Source: Duodenibacillus intestinigallinarum
Lineage (GTDB): Bacteria; Pseudomonadota; Gammaproteobacteria; Burkholderiales; Burkholderiaceae_F
Assembly (NCBI GenBank): GCA_019117105.1
Contig: DXAH01000060.1
Span: forward strand, 1 to 27,630
Direction of reading: 5' to 3'
Length of the DNA: 27,630 nucleotides
Shown here: one piece after another, positions 7,995 to 14,546 of the stretch
How positions within the stretch are numbered: position 1 is the stretch's first letter
Layout of the letters: the number at the start of each line of letters is the position of its first letter
Made by a program: the position numbers and the translations under genes
Notes under the pieces: model-generated
Database searches by the model: none
Told to the model about the DNA's origin: nothing
What the model saw: only the letters and a program-made list of their open reading frames with translations

Positions 7995-9032
7995 ATGGCA
8001 CAGGTCTACTTTTTAGTCCCCGGATTGATTCCCGGACCCGCAGCAAAAGACAAAATTTCCGGCGCAACAATCGATCGCCTGCGCAAAACCATAGGCCGCT
8101 TGTCGGACGACCCCGTCCTGCAGCCGCTCGGATCCTCCGTCTTTGCCAAAAGCGTGCACCTGTCCTGGATGTGGTCGGTCTTGACACGTCGCGCTCTTCC
8201 CTTTACCTCCGCGCCTTATGCCTGGGCCGTCCAAAACGGTCCGATGCTCTCGGGCGACATCTGGTCCCTGACGCTTAGCAACCGACGCAAGGACGGTTCA
8301 CTTGCCCCGGCAAATCTGTCTCACGACGACATGGAGGCCGCCTGTGCGGCGCTAACGCCTGTGTTGCTTGACATGGGCTTTGTGCTGCAGCGTTGGGATC
8401 CGCACCTGTATCTGACCCGCAAGAAAAAGCTCGTGGCTGCCGCCGCTCCTTTTGACGTGGTTCAAACGCAAGCCGCCAATCCCGAAACTTGGATTGAAGG
8501 AGCGGAAAAAAGCGAATTGATCAAACTGCTTGGTGCCTGTGAAACGGCGCTTGCCGCCGTGGGCAGTCCCGCTCAGACGGTGTGGCTTTGCGGCGGAGGC
8601 GGCGCGTTTGACTACGTCTATCCGCCCACCAAGATCCGTTCCGTTCTCACGGACAACGAAGCCGTTAAAGGGTGGGCACTTGCCGCCGGTATCCTGCTGC
8701 AGCGCATCGGCAAGGTCACAGGCGCAACTACGTGGCTGGAAGATGCCCCTCAGGGCGAATGCATTGCTCTCATCGAAGACCTGTACGAACCCTGGCTCAA
8801 GCAAGATTGGCAAACCTGGGAAGCGCACATTCCCAAAGTCTGCGAACGCATTGATGTGCTGAGCGCCGCCTCCAAAAAGAAGGGATGCGACGCCGCGCTC
8901 ATCGTTGGTACGGGCGACGGCTTTACCGTATCGTGTCCCAAGCGTCTTTCGTCTGCTCGCTCGCTTTTGGCGCGCCTTACCGGTTCGGACATGAATCCCG
9001 CTTCGATCCTCTTTCTGGAGAATGCTTCGTGA
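7995..9032 (+). CDS. RpfE-like / phosphoglycerate mutase-like conserved protein upstream of recJ
   Basis: A 345-residue protein of unproven function. Its N-terminus (AQVYFLVPGLIPGPA), scattered Trp/His motifs (SWMWSVLT, QRWDPHLYL), the Gly-rich stretch VWLCGGGGAF and the position directly upstream of recJ suggest the conserved protein called 'regulatory protein RpfE type' in Burkholderiales and Xanthomonas. Some databases label this family as cofactor-independent phosphoglycerate mutase-like. No signal peptide, membrane segment or classical nucleotide-binding motif was seen. The stop codon overlaps the GTG start of recJ (GTGA), so the two are translationally coupled. The family assignment rests mainly on resemblance and gene context; a catalytic role should not be assumed. 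Confidence 0.7.
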   Translation: MAQVYFLVPGLIPGPAAKDKISGATIDRLRKTIGRLSDDPVLQPLGSSVFAKSVHLSWMWSVLTRRALPFTSAPYAWAVQNGPMLSGDIWSLTLSNRRKDGSLAPANLSHDDMEAACAALTPVLLDMGFVLQRWDPHLYLTRKKKLVAAAAPFDVVQTQAANPETWIEGAEKSELIKLLGACETALAAVGSPAQTVWLCGGGGAFDYVYPPTKIRSVLTDNEAVKGWALAAGILLQRIGKVTGATTWLEDAPQGECIALIEDLYEPWLKQDWQTWEAHIPKVCERIDVLSAASKKKGCDAALIVGTGDGFTVSCPKRLSSARSLLARLTGSDMNPASILFLENAS

Positions 9033-10726
9033 ATACCCGCTTTTGTTTGCGTCCCTACGACAAAGTCGTCAGCGAGAAGCTTGAACACGCGGGCATTCTT
9101 CGCCCGATCGCACGCGCGCTTTCGGCGCGCGGCGTGAAGTCTTCCGACGATCTGCTCGAAGACTGGACCGCACTTTTGCCTCCTGCCTCGCTGCAGGGTA
9201 CGCAGCAAGCCGCCGCGTTTCTGGCTGACGCCATTCAAAGCCACAAGCGCATCACGGTTGTTGCCGACTACGACTGCGACGGCGCCACAGCCTGCGCGAT
9301 CGCCGTCCGAGGTCTTGCCATGATGGGCTGTCAGGCTCAATTCATCGTGCCCGATCGTTTCAAGCTCGGCTACGGTTTGACGCCCGCCATCGTGGATGCG
9401 GCTGCTCAAGCACACCACCCCGACATCATCATCACCGTCGACAACGGCATTGCCAGCGTCGAGGGCGTGGCACGCGCCACTGAGCTTGGCATCGACGTCA
9501 TCATCACCGATCATCACCTGCCGGGCGATCTCCTGCCCAAAGCCGCCTGTATCGTCAATCCCAATGTCGGCGGATGCGATTTCCCAAGCAAGGCCCTCGC
9601 CGGCTGCGGCGTGATGTTTTATGTTCTCATGGCGCTTCGCACCGAACTGAGAAACCGCGGCGTTTTTGACCGTGCCACGCAGCCGCGTCTGGACAAATTA
9701 AGCGATCTGGTTGCTCTCGGAACCGTCGCCGATGTCGTGCAACTTGACCACAACAACCGCGTCCTGGTCGCGCAAGGCCTCAATCGTGTGCGACGCGGCC
9801 TTGCCTGTCCCGGCATCAACGCGCTTTTTGAAGTCACCGGACGCGATCCCGCCAACGCTACGGCGCGCGACTTCGCCTTCGGTATTGCTCCGCGCATCAA
9901 CGCCGCCGGGCGACTCACCGAAATGGGCATCGGCATCGAATGTCTCCTCACGGACGACCCTGTCACGGCACAGGAACTGGCGCAAGAGCTCGATTCGCTC
10001 AACCGCGAACGCCGCGAGCTGGAGGACACCATGCAGCTTGATGCCAACGCTTTGGTAAGCCACATGGACTGGGAGCACCGCGCTACGGTAACCCTTTTTG
10101 AGCCTGACTGGCATCAAGGCGTGGTCGGTCTGGTCGCCAGTCGCGTCAAGGAAAAAATCAATCGGCCCGTCATCGCCTTTGCGCCGGATGATGAAGAAGG
10201 TTTATTAAAGGGCTCGGGCCGTTCGATCGAGGGCATTCACCTGCGCGACGCCCTGGATCATGTGAGCAAGATGCGCCCGGACATCATCGAGCGCTTCGGC
10301 GGTCACGCCATGGCAGCGGGCCTCACCATCAAACGCGACAACCTTGACGTCTTCATTGAACTTTTCGAAAAGGCCGTTTCCGAGTCCGTGTGTCCGGAGA
10401 CGTTTGATCGCGTCATCTACACGGACGGTGCACTCGCTCCCGAGGAAATCACGTTCGGACTCGTCACCGCTCTTTCCGGCCGCATCTGGGGACAAGGTTT
10501 CGAGCGTCCGGTGTTTGCCAACGACTTCACCATCCTTTCGCAACGCGTCTTAAAAGAAACGCACTTAAAGCTTGTGCTTGACATGGCCGGCAACCGCTTT
10601 GAAGGCATCTTCTTTCGGCGCAACGAACCGCTTGCCTCACATGTCAAGCTCGCTTACCGCCCCGAGATCAACGAATACCTAGGACGGCGCTCCATTCAGC
10701 TTGTGATCGAAGCAGTGGAAGGCTAG
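9029..10726 (+). CDS. recJ: Single-stranded-DNA-specific 5'-3' exonuclease RecJ
   Basis: Degrades single-stranded DNA 5' to 3' in RecF-pathway recombination and mismatch repair. The 565-residue product has the DHH-superfamily metal-binding motifs in order: VVADYDCDGATA (Asp80, Asp82, Asp84), TVDNGIAS at about 137-144, and ITDHHLPG at about 159-166. INAAGR and the DHHA1-type region with RFGGHAMAAG follow. Length matches RecJ (about 570). The GTG at 9029 is chosen because it has GGAG 8 bp upstream, overlaps the previous stop as GTGA, and gives a family-like N-terminus. Upstream in-frame sequence is antisense-like and overlaps the previous gene. No clear terminator follows; an ATPase gene remnant and an insertion sequence lie next. 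Confidence 0.95.
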   Translation: MNTRFCLRPYDKVVSEKLEHAGILRPIARALSARGVKSSDDLLEDWTALLPPASLQGTQQAAAFLADAIQSHKRITVVADYDCDGATACAIAVRGLAMMGCQAQFIVPDRFKLGYGLTPAIVDAAAQAHHPDIIITVDNGIASVEGVARATELGIDVIITDHHLPGDLLPKAACIVNPNVGGCDFPSKALAGCGVMFYVLMALRTELRNRGVFDRATQPRLDKLSDLVALGTVADVVQLDHNNRVLVAQGLNRVRRGLACPGINALFEVTGRDPANATARDFAFGIAPRINAAGRLTEMGIGIECLLTDDPVTAQELAQELDSLNRERRELEDTMQLDANALVSHMDWEHRATVTLFEPDWHQGVVGLVASRVKEKINRPVIAFAPDDEEGLLKGSGRSIEGIHLRDALDHVSKMRPDIIERFGGHAMAAGLTIKRDNLDVFIELFEKAVSESVCPETFDRVIYTDGALAPEEITFGLVTALSGRIWGQGFERPVFANDFTILSQRVLKETHLKLVLDMAGNRFEGIFFRRNEPLASHVKLAYRPEINEYLGRRSIQLVIEAVEG

Positions 10727-10734
10727 CTTTTTAG

Positions 10735-10833
10735 TCAACTAGCAAAACTCTCAATCAGCACCGCTCCCATTGTCATGAGGCGACGTTTGAGCATCGTGTC
10801 GACAATACGCTTCTTGTATTTAAATTTGCTCAT
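10735..10833 (-). pseudogene. N-terminal remnant of an AAA (DUF4143-type) ATPase gene
   Basis: A 32-codon minus-strand frame starts MSKFKYKKRIVDTMLKRRL and continues to GAVLIE, then becomes unrelated (SFAS) and stops. This closely resembles the N-terminus of AAA_14/DUF4143 ATPases, which read KRIxD..L...L..FGAVLIEGPKWCGKT. Here the sequence breaks exactly before the Walker A lysine loop. The remaining roughly 400 codons are absent; the recJ stop is only 8 bp beyond the frame end. It is therefore a truncated relic rather than a working gene. The family call comes from memory of these N-termini and is an inference, though the match is distinctive. Confidence 0.62.
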
Positions 10834-10861
10834 TTTCCATTTGGCCGATTTTCATAGAAAT

Positions 10862-10891
10862 CCGCGAGGAAACCCGCGGCTTAGCCGCAGG
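10862..10891 (+). repeat. Left-end hairpin region of the IS200/IS605-type element
   Basis: CCCGCGGC-TTA-GCCGCAGG (10873-10891) folds into an 8-position hairpin with one mismatch. An alternative stem, CCGCG (10862-10866) with CGCGG (10875-10879), is mutually exclusive with it. Subterminal hairpins upstream of tnpA are what Y1 transposases recognise at the left end. The exact left cleavage site cannot be fixed from one copy. Confidence 0.5.
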
Positions 10892-10920
10892 AGGAATCGC
10901 AGCTTGAAAAATGATAATAT

Positions 10921-11340
10921 GTGTCCATGCTGGAATTAGTTTTTAATCGGAATTGTGTTTACCAGACTGCATACCATGTGGTATGGTGCCCCAAGTACCG
11001 AAGATCAGTATTGACGGGAGCTGTTGCCGATTCTTTGCGTCTTCTCTTAACAGAAGTGTGCAACGAAAACGGCTGGGTGATTCTGAGTCTGGAAATTCAG
11101 CCTGATCACATCCATCTGTTCGTCAGCATACCTCCCTCGAAAGCTGTTTCGGACGCCGTTAAAAAGCTAAAGGGAACTACGGCACGCAAGTTATTCCTTC
11201 AGCACCCCGATTTGAAAAAACAACTTCGGGATGGACATCTTTGGTCTCCATCCTACTATGTAGGCACAGCTGGCAAGGTCAGCGCAGAAACGATAAGGCA
11301 GTACATTGAAAGGACTGAACACATCAGAGGACGCAGGTAG
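10921..11340 (+). CDS. tnpA: IS200/IS605-family Y1 transposase TnpA
   Basis: Single-strand DNA transposase that cuts and joins the element ends through a tyrosine. The 139-residue protein has CPKYRRSVL near the N-terminus, the HUH motif His-Ile-His in QPDHIHLFVSIPP, and the catalytic Tyr in the C-terminal helix TIRQYIERT, with the usual spacing. SPSYYVGTAG just before that helix is also typical. Length fits the family (130-150). The start is GTG at 10921, or ATG at 10927 two codons later; neither has a clear Shine-Dalgarno. It overlaps tnpB by 35 bp. All catalytic residues are present, so it is probably active. Confidence 0.93.
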   Translation: MSMLELVFNRNCVYQTAYHVVWCPKYRRSVLTGAVADSLRLLLTEVCNENGWVILSLEIQPDHIHLFVSIPPSKAVSDAVKKLKGTTARKLFLQHPDLKKQLRDGHLWSPSYYVGTAGKVSAETIRQYIERTEHIRGRR

Positions 11341-12541
11341 TCTGGTAGAACGTTCCAAGGACGTTCGTACCGCTTGTGTCGTCCTGGACATGGACAGCGA
11401 TGCCTTTGAAAAATTGCAGCGCACCCAAGAGCTCTTTCGTCGCGCTTGCAATTTGCTCGTCGATATTATCCGAGAGGACACCGAGAAGAAATTACGCTTG
11501 TGGCAGCGTTACAACCTGCACCACGCCGGCTACTATCGCGTACGCGAAGCTGTACCGGAATTGGGCGCTCAGCTCGTCTGCAACGCCGTGCGAGCCGTTT
11601 CTGCTGCATACAAGACCCTGCTGTCCAACAATTCGAAATACGCAAAGGACAAGAAGCTGGAGCTGCCGAAAATCGTTTTTAAAAACGTCGGCATCCATTT
11701 GGACGCGCGTACTTTGACGTTTTCGAAAGATCGAACCACAGCGTCAGTCTTTACAAGTCAGAAGCGTGTCTCGGTGCGCCTCTGCCCCGGAACTTTTCAA
11801 CAAGACATCTTGTCGAACGGCAAGTGGCGCGAGTGTAATCTGGTCTACAAAAAAGGCCGAAAAGGCACCAAGGAAAGCTGGCAGCTGCATATCGCTGTCG
11901 AGCGTGATCTCAAATTTCCAAGTTTGAAGAATCTCAAAAAGGAGGAAATTCTCGGAGTTGACGTCGGTGAGAACAACATGGCGGCCACTTCGGACGGCAG
12001 TCTGTTCAAAGCCGGCAAATTGAAAGATGACCGCGATAAGTATTTGAGTCACAGAGCTCGTCTTCAGCGCAACGGTTCGCGTAACGCCAAACGGAAGTTA
12101 CGCCAAATCTCAGGCCGAGAAAGGCGACACGTGGAACACATCAACCACAATGTCAGCAAGACAATCGTGGAAAAAGCCGCACAAAGCGGCAAGCGGCTGA
12201 TCGTATTGGAGGATCTCACGCACATTCGCGAGAGAATCAAGGCCGGACATAAGGTGCGAGCCAGACTGCATCGATGGCCGTTTCGAGAGCTGCAGCAGAT
12301 GATTGTCAACAAAGCCTCACGAATGGGGATGAGGGTGATGTTTGTGGATCCAAGGTACACGAGCAAAACGTGTTCGGCGTGCGGTGCGATCGGAAAGAGA
12401 AAGAAGCACCGGTTCGAATGTCACTGTGGTTACCGAGCGCACAGCGACCTGAATGCAGGTCGAAATCTGCACGGTCTGGGCTATTTGCTGATGACCCAGG
12501 GGCCGGACGTAAACAGGCCTAATGCGACATTACGAATGTGA
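11306..12541 (+). CDS. tnpB: IS605-type RNA-guided nuclease TnpB
   Basis: RuvC-like nuclease guided by an RNA made from the element's right end; known to cut the empty donor site and favour element retention, and ancestral to Cas12. In this 411-residue product the RuvC residues are all present: Asp219 in LGVDVGENN, Glu302 in VLEDLTH, Asp381 in HSDLNAGRNL. A zinc finger has CxxC at 356-359 and CxC at 372-374. The basic segment RARLQRNGSRNAKRKLR and the DPRYTSKTCSACG block are standard TnpB. The TTG at 11306 is the furthest start and overlaps tnpA; an internal ATG at 11390 is an alternative. The C-terminal DVNRPNATLRM after the last RuvC motif fits the region that also encodes the guide-RNA scaffold. 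Confidence 0.93.
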   Translation: MKGLNTSEDAGSLVERSKDVRTACVVLDMDSDAFEKLQRTQELFRRACNLLVDIIREDTEKKLRLWQRYNLHHAGYYRVREAVPELGAQLVCNAVRAVSAAYKTLLSNNSKYAKDKKLELPKIVFKNVGIHLDARTLTFSKDRTTASVFTSQKRVSVRLCPGTFQQDILSNGKWRECNLVYKKGRKGTKESWQLHIAVERDLKFPSLKNLKKEEILGVDVGENNMAATSDGSLFKAGKLKDDRDKYLSHRARLQRNGSRNAKRKLRQISGRERRHVEHINHNVSKTIVEKAAQSGKRLIVLEDLTHIRERIKAGHKVRARLHRWPFRELQQMIVNKASRMGMRVMFVDPRYTSKTCSACGAIGKRKKHRFECHCGYRAHSDLNAGRNLHGLGYLLMTQGPDVNRPNATLRM

Positions 12542-12599
12542 TAGTTGCAAAGCCTGCGACTTTATCGCGGGTTGTTTACTTAACCAGTTGGCCAAAATT
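12420..12599 (+). ncRNA. Predicted right-end (omega) guide RNA of TnpB
   Basis: In IS605-type elements the TnpB guide RNA covers the 3' end of tnpB and the right end, with the guide read from flanking DNA. Here the right-end hairpin CCTGCGA (12553-12559), loop CTTTA, TCGCGGG (12565-12571) is followed by TTGTTTAC and then flank from 12580. The guide would therefore be about 12580-12599, ending at the tonB stop codon. The 5' boundary is a guess. The hairpin is seen; the RNA is inferred from the family. Confidence 0.4.
12553..12579 (+). repeat. IS right-end hairpin and cleavage motif
   Basis: Seven-bp stem with one wobble pair and a 5-nt loop, then TTGTTTAC. It matches the architecture of the right end of IS605-type elements. 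On the minus strand it lies just past the tonB stop and could act as a weak terminator for tonB. Confidence 0.65.
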
Positions 12600-13411
12600 T
12601 ATTTCAATTCATAGCGAAGCGGGATACGCAGGCGAACGGCATTTTGCGGCTGTCCCCAATGTGCCTGAGCCGACTCAACGGCACGCTTGGCCATGTTGTC
12701 AAGCATCACCTGGCCTGAGCTTGTGTGAATTTCAAACGCGCCCATCGAACCATCTTTTCGCACGACAAACTGTACCGTTACCGTCCCCTCCAAGCGCAAT
12801 TGACGTGCTCGACGCGTGTAGCGCAACTCCGATTCGATACAGCGCTTGACCTTGGCTAAAAACGGATCGTCTTTTTCACCAAAGACAAGCGTGGCAATGC
12901 CGCCCTGCGCAGAAGCCGTAGCAGCGCCTCGATCGGTTTGAATCGGCGCCGGGGCCAATGCTTTAGAGCTTTGCTGCACTTGACTCGATTCGGTCTGTTT
13001 GTCCGTCTCCGGAACAGTCTTCCGCACTTGCTTTTTGGGCTGCGACTTCGTCAGCGTATGCGGCTTTTTCTCCACCTTTTTTTGCTGCGCTTTTTTCACC
13101 GCAGGCTCGGGTTTGGGTTGAGGATTGACGATTTCCTTAGGCTCCGGTTCTGTTCGTACATCCGGTTCAGATTCCGGAACCGATTCGGTAGCCGCAACTT
13201 CCGGTGTCGATACGCCTCCGCCGCTTATCTGCGCAAACGAAAGCGCAACCGTCTGCTCCTGTCCCGCCGCCTTAAACGTTGTCTCCGGCACCGAGCTCCA
13301 AGCAAACACAAACGCAGGCAAGTAGATGAAGCACGTCAGGAAAAAAGAGCTTGTCAGGCGCTTTTTATCCTTATGCTGCCTTGTGTTCTGTCGCAATTCG
13401 GAAATTTTCAT
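12599..13411 (-). CDS. tonB: TonB family energy-transducing protein
   Basis: Links the inner-membrane proton-driven ExbB-ExbD motor to outer-membrane receptors for iron complexes and similar ligands. There is one N-terminal membrane anchor (about residues 20-40, SSFFLTCFIYLPAFVFAW). A long Pro/Lys/Glu/Gln-rich periplasmic linker follows (about 65-170). The C-terminal TonB domain (about 185-270) has RLEGTVTVQFVVRKDGS and ends VRLRIPLRYELK. The start at 13411 gives MKISELRQ; an in-frame ATG at 13432 would add seven residues. Either start overlaps the 3' end of exbD, so the two are translationally coupled. It is the last gene of exbB-exbD-tonB; an insertion sequence begins 20 bp past its stop. 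Confidence 0.93.
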   Translation of the reverse strand: MKISELRQNTRQHKDKKRLTSSFFLTCFIYLPAFVFAWSSVPETTFKAAGQEQTVALSFAQISGGGVSTPEVAATESVPESEPDVRTEPEPKEIVNPQPKPEPAVKKAQQKKVEKKPHTLTKSQPKKQVRKTVPETDKQTESSQVQQSSKALAPAPIQTDRGAATASAQGGIATLVFGEKDDPFLAKVKRCIESELRYTRRARQLRLEGTVTVQFVVRKDGSMGAFEIHTSSGQVMLDNMAKRAVESAQAHWGQPQNAVRLRIPLRYELK

Positions 13412-13763
13412 GGCGGTATTTCTTAAAGACATCGATCACCGTGATGAAATGTTCGAACTTGGAATCCTTGTCAATGCGAAGAACGACATTTTCCTGTCGC
13501 GGCAAATTCTTGATCGCTTCATCGAGTTCCTGCGCCGTCACGGACTTACCGTCCCAATAGAGAACTCCGGCGTTATCAACCTGCACCAGTCGGGGATTGT
13601 CGTTTGCCGTTACCTTTGCCCCTGCCTCTGAAGGGGGCAGTGCGATCTTGATTTCCCCCTTGGCAATGAAAGTCGAAATCGAGAGCACCATCGCAAGCAA
13701 CACCAACATGATGTCAATGAAAGGAACGATGTTGAGCGGCTCCTTTTTGGGTATCTCGATCAT
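13371..13763 (-). CDS. exbD: Biopolymer transport protein ExbD
   Basis: Proton-channel subunit of the TonB motor in the inner membrane. The 130-residue protein has a short cytoplasmic N-terminus and one TM segment (about residues 13-35) that begins NIVPFIDIMLVLL with the essential Asp17. A periplasmic domain follows (VQVDNAGVLYWDGKSVT, NVVLRIDKDSKFE, VIDVFKKYRHENF). The length fits ExbD (about 130-140). The ATG at 13763 overlaps the exbB stop as ATGA; the longer upstream frame is not used because it runs antisense-like through exbB. Confidence 0.94.
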   Translation of the reverse strand: MIEIPKKEPLNIVPFIDIMLVLLAMVLSISTFIAKGEIKIALPPSEAGAKVTANDNPRLVQVDNAGVLYWDGKSVTAQELDEAIKNLPRQENVVLRIDKDSKFEHFITVIDVFKKYRHENFRIATEHKAA

Positions 13764-14185
13764 TTGCCGTGCGCTTCCTTCCATTGTGTTGAAAGAACGT
13801 TGATCTTGCGCTGCAGCCCGTTGTAGACGATGAGCGTGGGAATAGCCACGGCCAAACCCAGAGCTGTCGCTTTGAGCGCAAGCGACAGACCGGTCATGAT
13901 TTCGCCCGCGTTGATGTTCCCGGTCGTGCCCATGTCGTAAAACGTGATCATGATGCCGAGCACGGTCCCGAGCAGCCCCACATAGGGTGCGTTGGAATAA
14001 ATGATGTAGAGCGTTGTGAGATGGTCGGTGAGCGCCTTGTCGTACGAGTCCTGCGTGTCGTACTCTTTGGGATCGAGAGTGCGCAGAAAAATCAGGCGCT
14101 CGGCCGTAAGCCACACCGTGATGAACCCCATCAAACCGAGGATTCCGAAAACGAAGTAATCGACACTGTCTTTTAGAAATTCCAC
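13760..14185 (-). CDS. exbB: Small TonB-system energiser ExbB
   Basis: Inner-membrane scaffold of the TonB proton motor. At 141 residues it is much shorter than enterobacterial ExbB (about 240) and resembles the small ExbB of Helicobacter/Campylobacter-type systems. Three TM segments are visible: about 11-33 (FVFGILGLMGFITVWL), about 68-85 (YVGLLGTVLGIMITFY) and about 103-123 (ATALGLAVAIPTLIVY). The last two form the conserved MotA/TolQ/ExbB core. It starts the minus-strand exbB-exbD-tonB operon, about 117 bp downstream of a Fur-box-like palindrome, so iron repression is likely. Confidence 0.93.
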   Translation of the reverse strand: MEFLKDSVDYFVFGILGLMGFITVWLTAERLIFLRTLDPKEYDTQDSYDKALTDHLTTLYIIYSNAPYVGLLGTVLGIMITFYDMGTTGNINAGEIMTGLSLALKATALGLAVAIPTLIVYNGLQRKINVLSTQWKEAHGK

Positions 14186-14279
14186 ATCCAGCCTCGTGTG
14201 CGGCGGTGCGAACGGTCTTTCGGATACCGCTTCGCAACCGAAAACAGGTTGTTGGCCAACTCCGAATGCGTTGGAGCCC

Positions 14280-14322
14280 TTATTTTACCTATCATCTCAA
14301 TAAATGAGAACTATTCTCATTT
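14280..14322 (-). promoter_or_regulatory. Fur box overlapping the exbB-exbD-tonB promoter
   Basis: AAATGAGAA-CTA-TTCTCATTT (14302-14322) is a perfect 9-bp inverted repeat with the GAGAA..TTCTC core typical of Fur sites. On the minus strand, a TTCTCA -35 inside the box, 17 bp, and TAAAAT (about 14284-14289) give a plausible sigma-70 promoter. Fur bound to Fe(2+) would block it. The operator call is strong for its sequence and position; the exact promoter is inferred. Confidence 0.8.
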
Positions 14323-14414
14323 TTAATTAAAGCAGCTCCTTCCCGTCGGTTGACAGCTTATGCGGCACACTGCCGGCCTTGTACTTCGGAAGCCTTGATT
14401 TTTCTGAAAAAAGC

Positions 14415-14444
14415 TTGGAAAGACGGCGCCGCACAAGGTAAAAT
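14415..14444 (+). promoter_or_regulatory. prfB: Probable prfB promoter
   Basis: TTGGAA (14415-14420), 18-bp spacer, TAAAAT (14439-14444) lies about 100 bp upstream of the prfB start. It is the best sigma-70-like pair in the interval. Confidence 0.45.
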
Positions 14445-14546
14445 TGCGAGTTTTCAAATTTCTCTGAGGCGCCTGCCGACGACCGGATGTCTTCCGCACG
14501 GTTTCCGGCCGCGGGCTCTATGCGCCCTTACAACGCAGACTTCAAA

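Larger units (their letters stand above)
10845..12579 (+). mobile_element. IS200/IS605-family insertion sequence with tnpA and tnpB (left end approximate)
   Basis: The element contains tnpA and tnpB in the same orientation and overlapping, with hairpins at both ends and no long terminal inverted repeats, as expected for IS200/IS605 elements moved by a Y1 transposase. The right end is placed after the hairpin 12553-12571 and the adjacent TTTAC at 12575-12579, which looks like the right cleavage motif of this group. The left end lies between the ATPase remnant and the hairpin at 10873; 10845 is an estimate. The element lies 20 bp beyond the tonB stop codon and about 120 bp beyond recJ. Both ORFs appear intact. 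Confidence 0.8.
14186..14546. promoter_or_regulatory. exbB/prfB divergent intergenic region (361 bp)
   Basis: No gene is supported here. It holds the Fur-box-like operator and promoter for exbB (-) and a probable prfB promoter (+, 14415-14444). An open frame extends upstream of prfB through this area but shows no protein resemblance and overlaps the prfB promoter, so it is not a gene. Confidence 0.6.

Noticed and set aside
10722..10743. GCTAG/CTAGC inverted repeat at the recJ end as a terminator
   Set aside because: The stem is only 5 bp with a 12-nt loop and no T-run after it; it may instead belong to the CTAG motif noted elsewhere.
10840..12595. TTGGCC near both IS flanks as a target-site duplication
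   Set aside because: IS200/IS605 elements do not make target duplications, and a 6-bp match is expected by chance.
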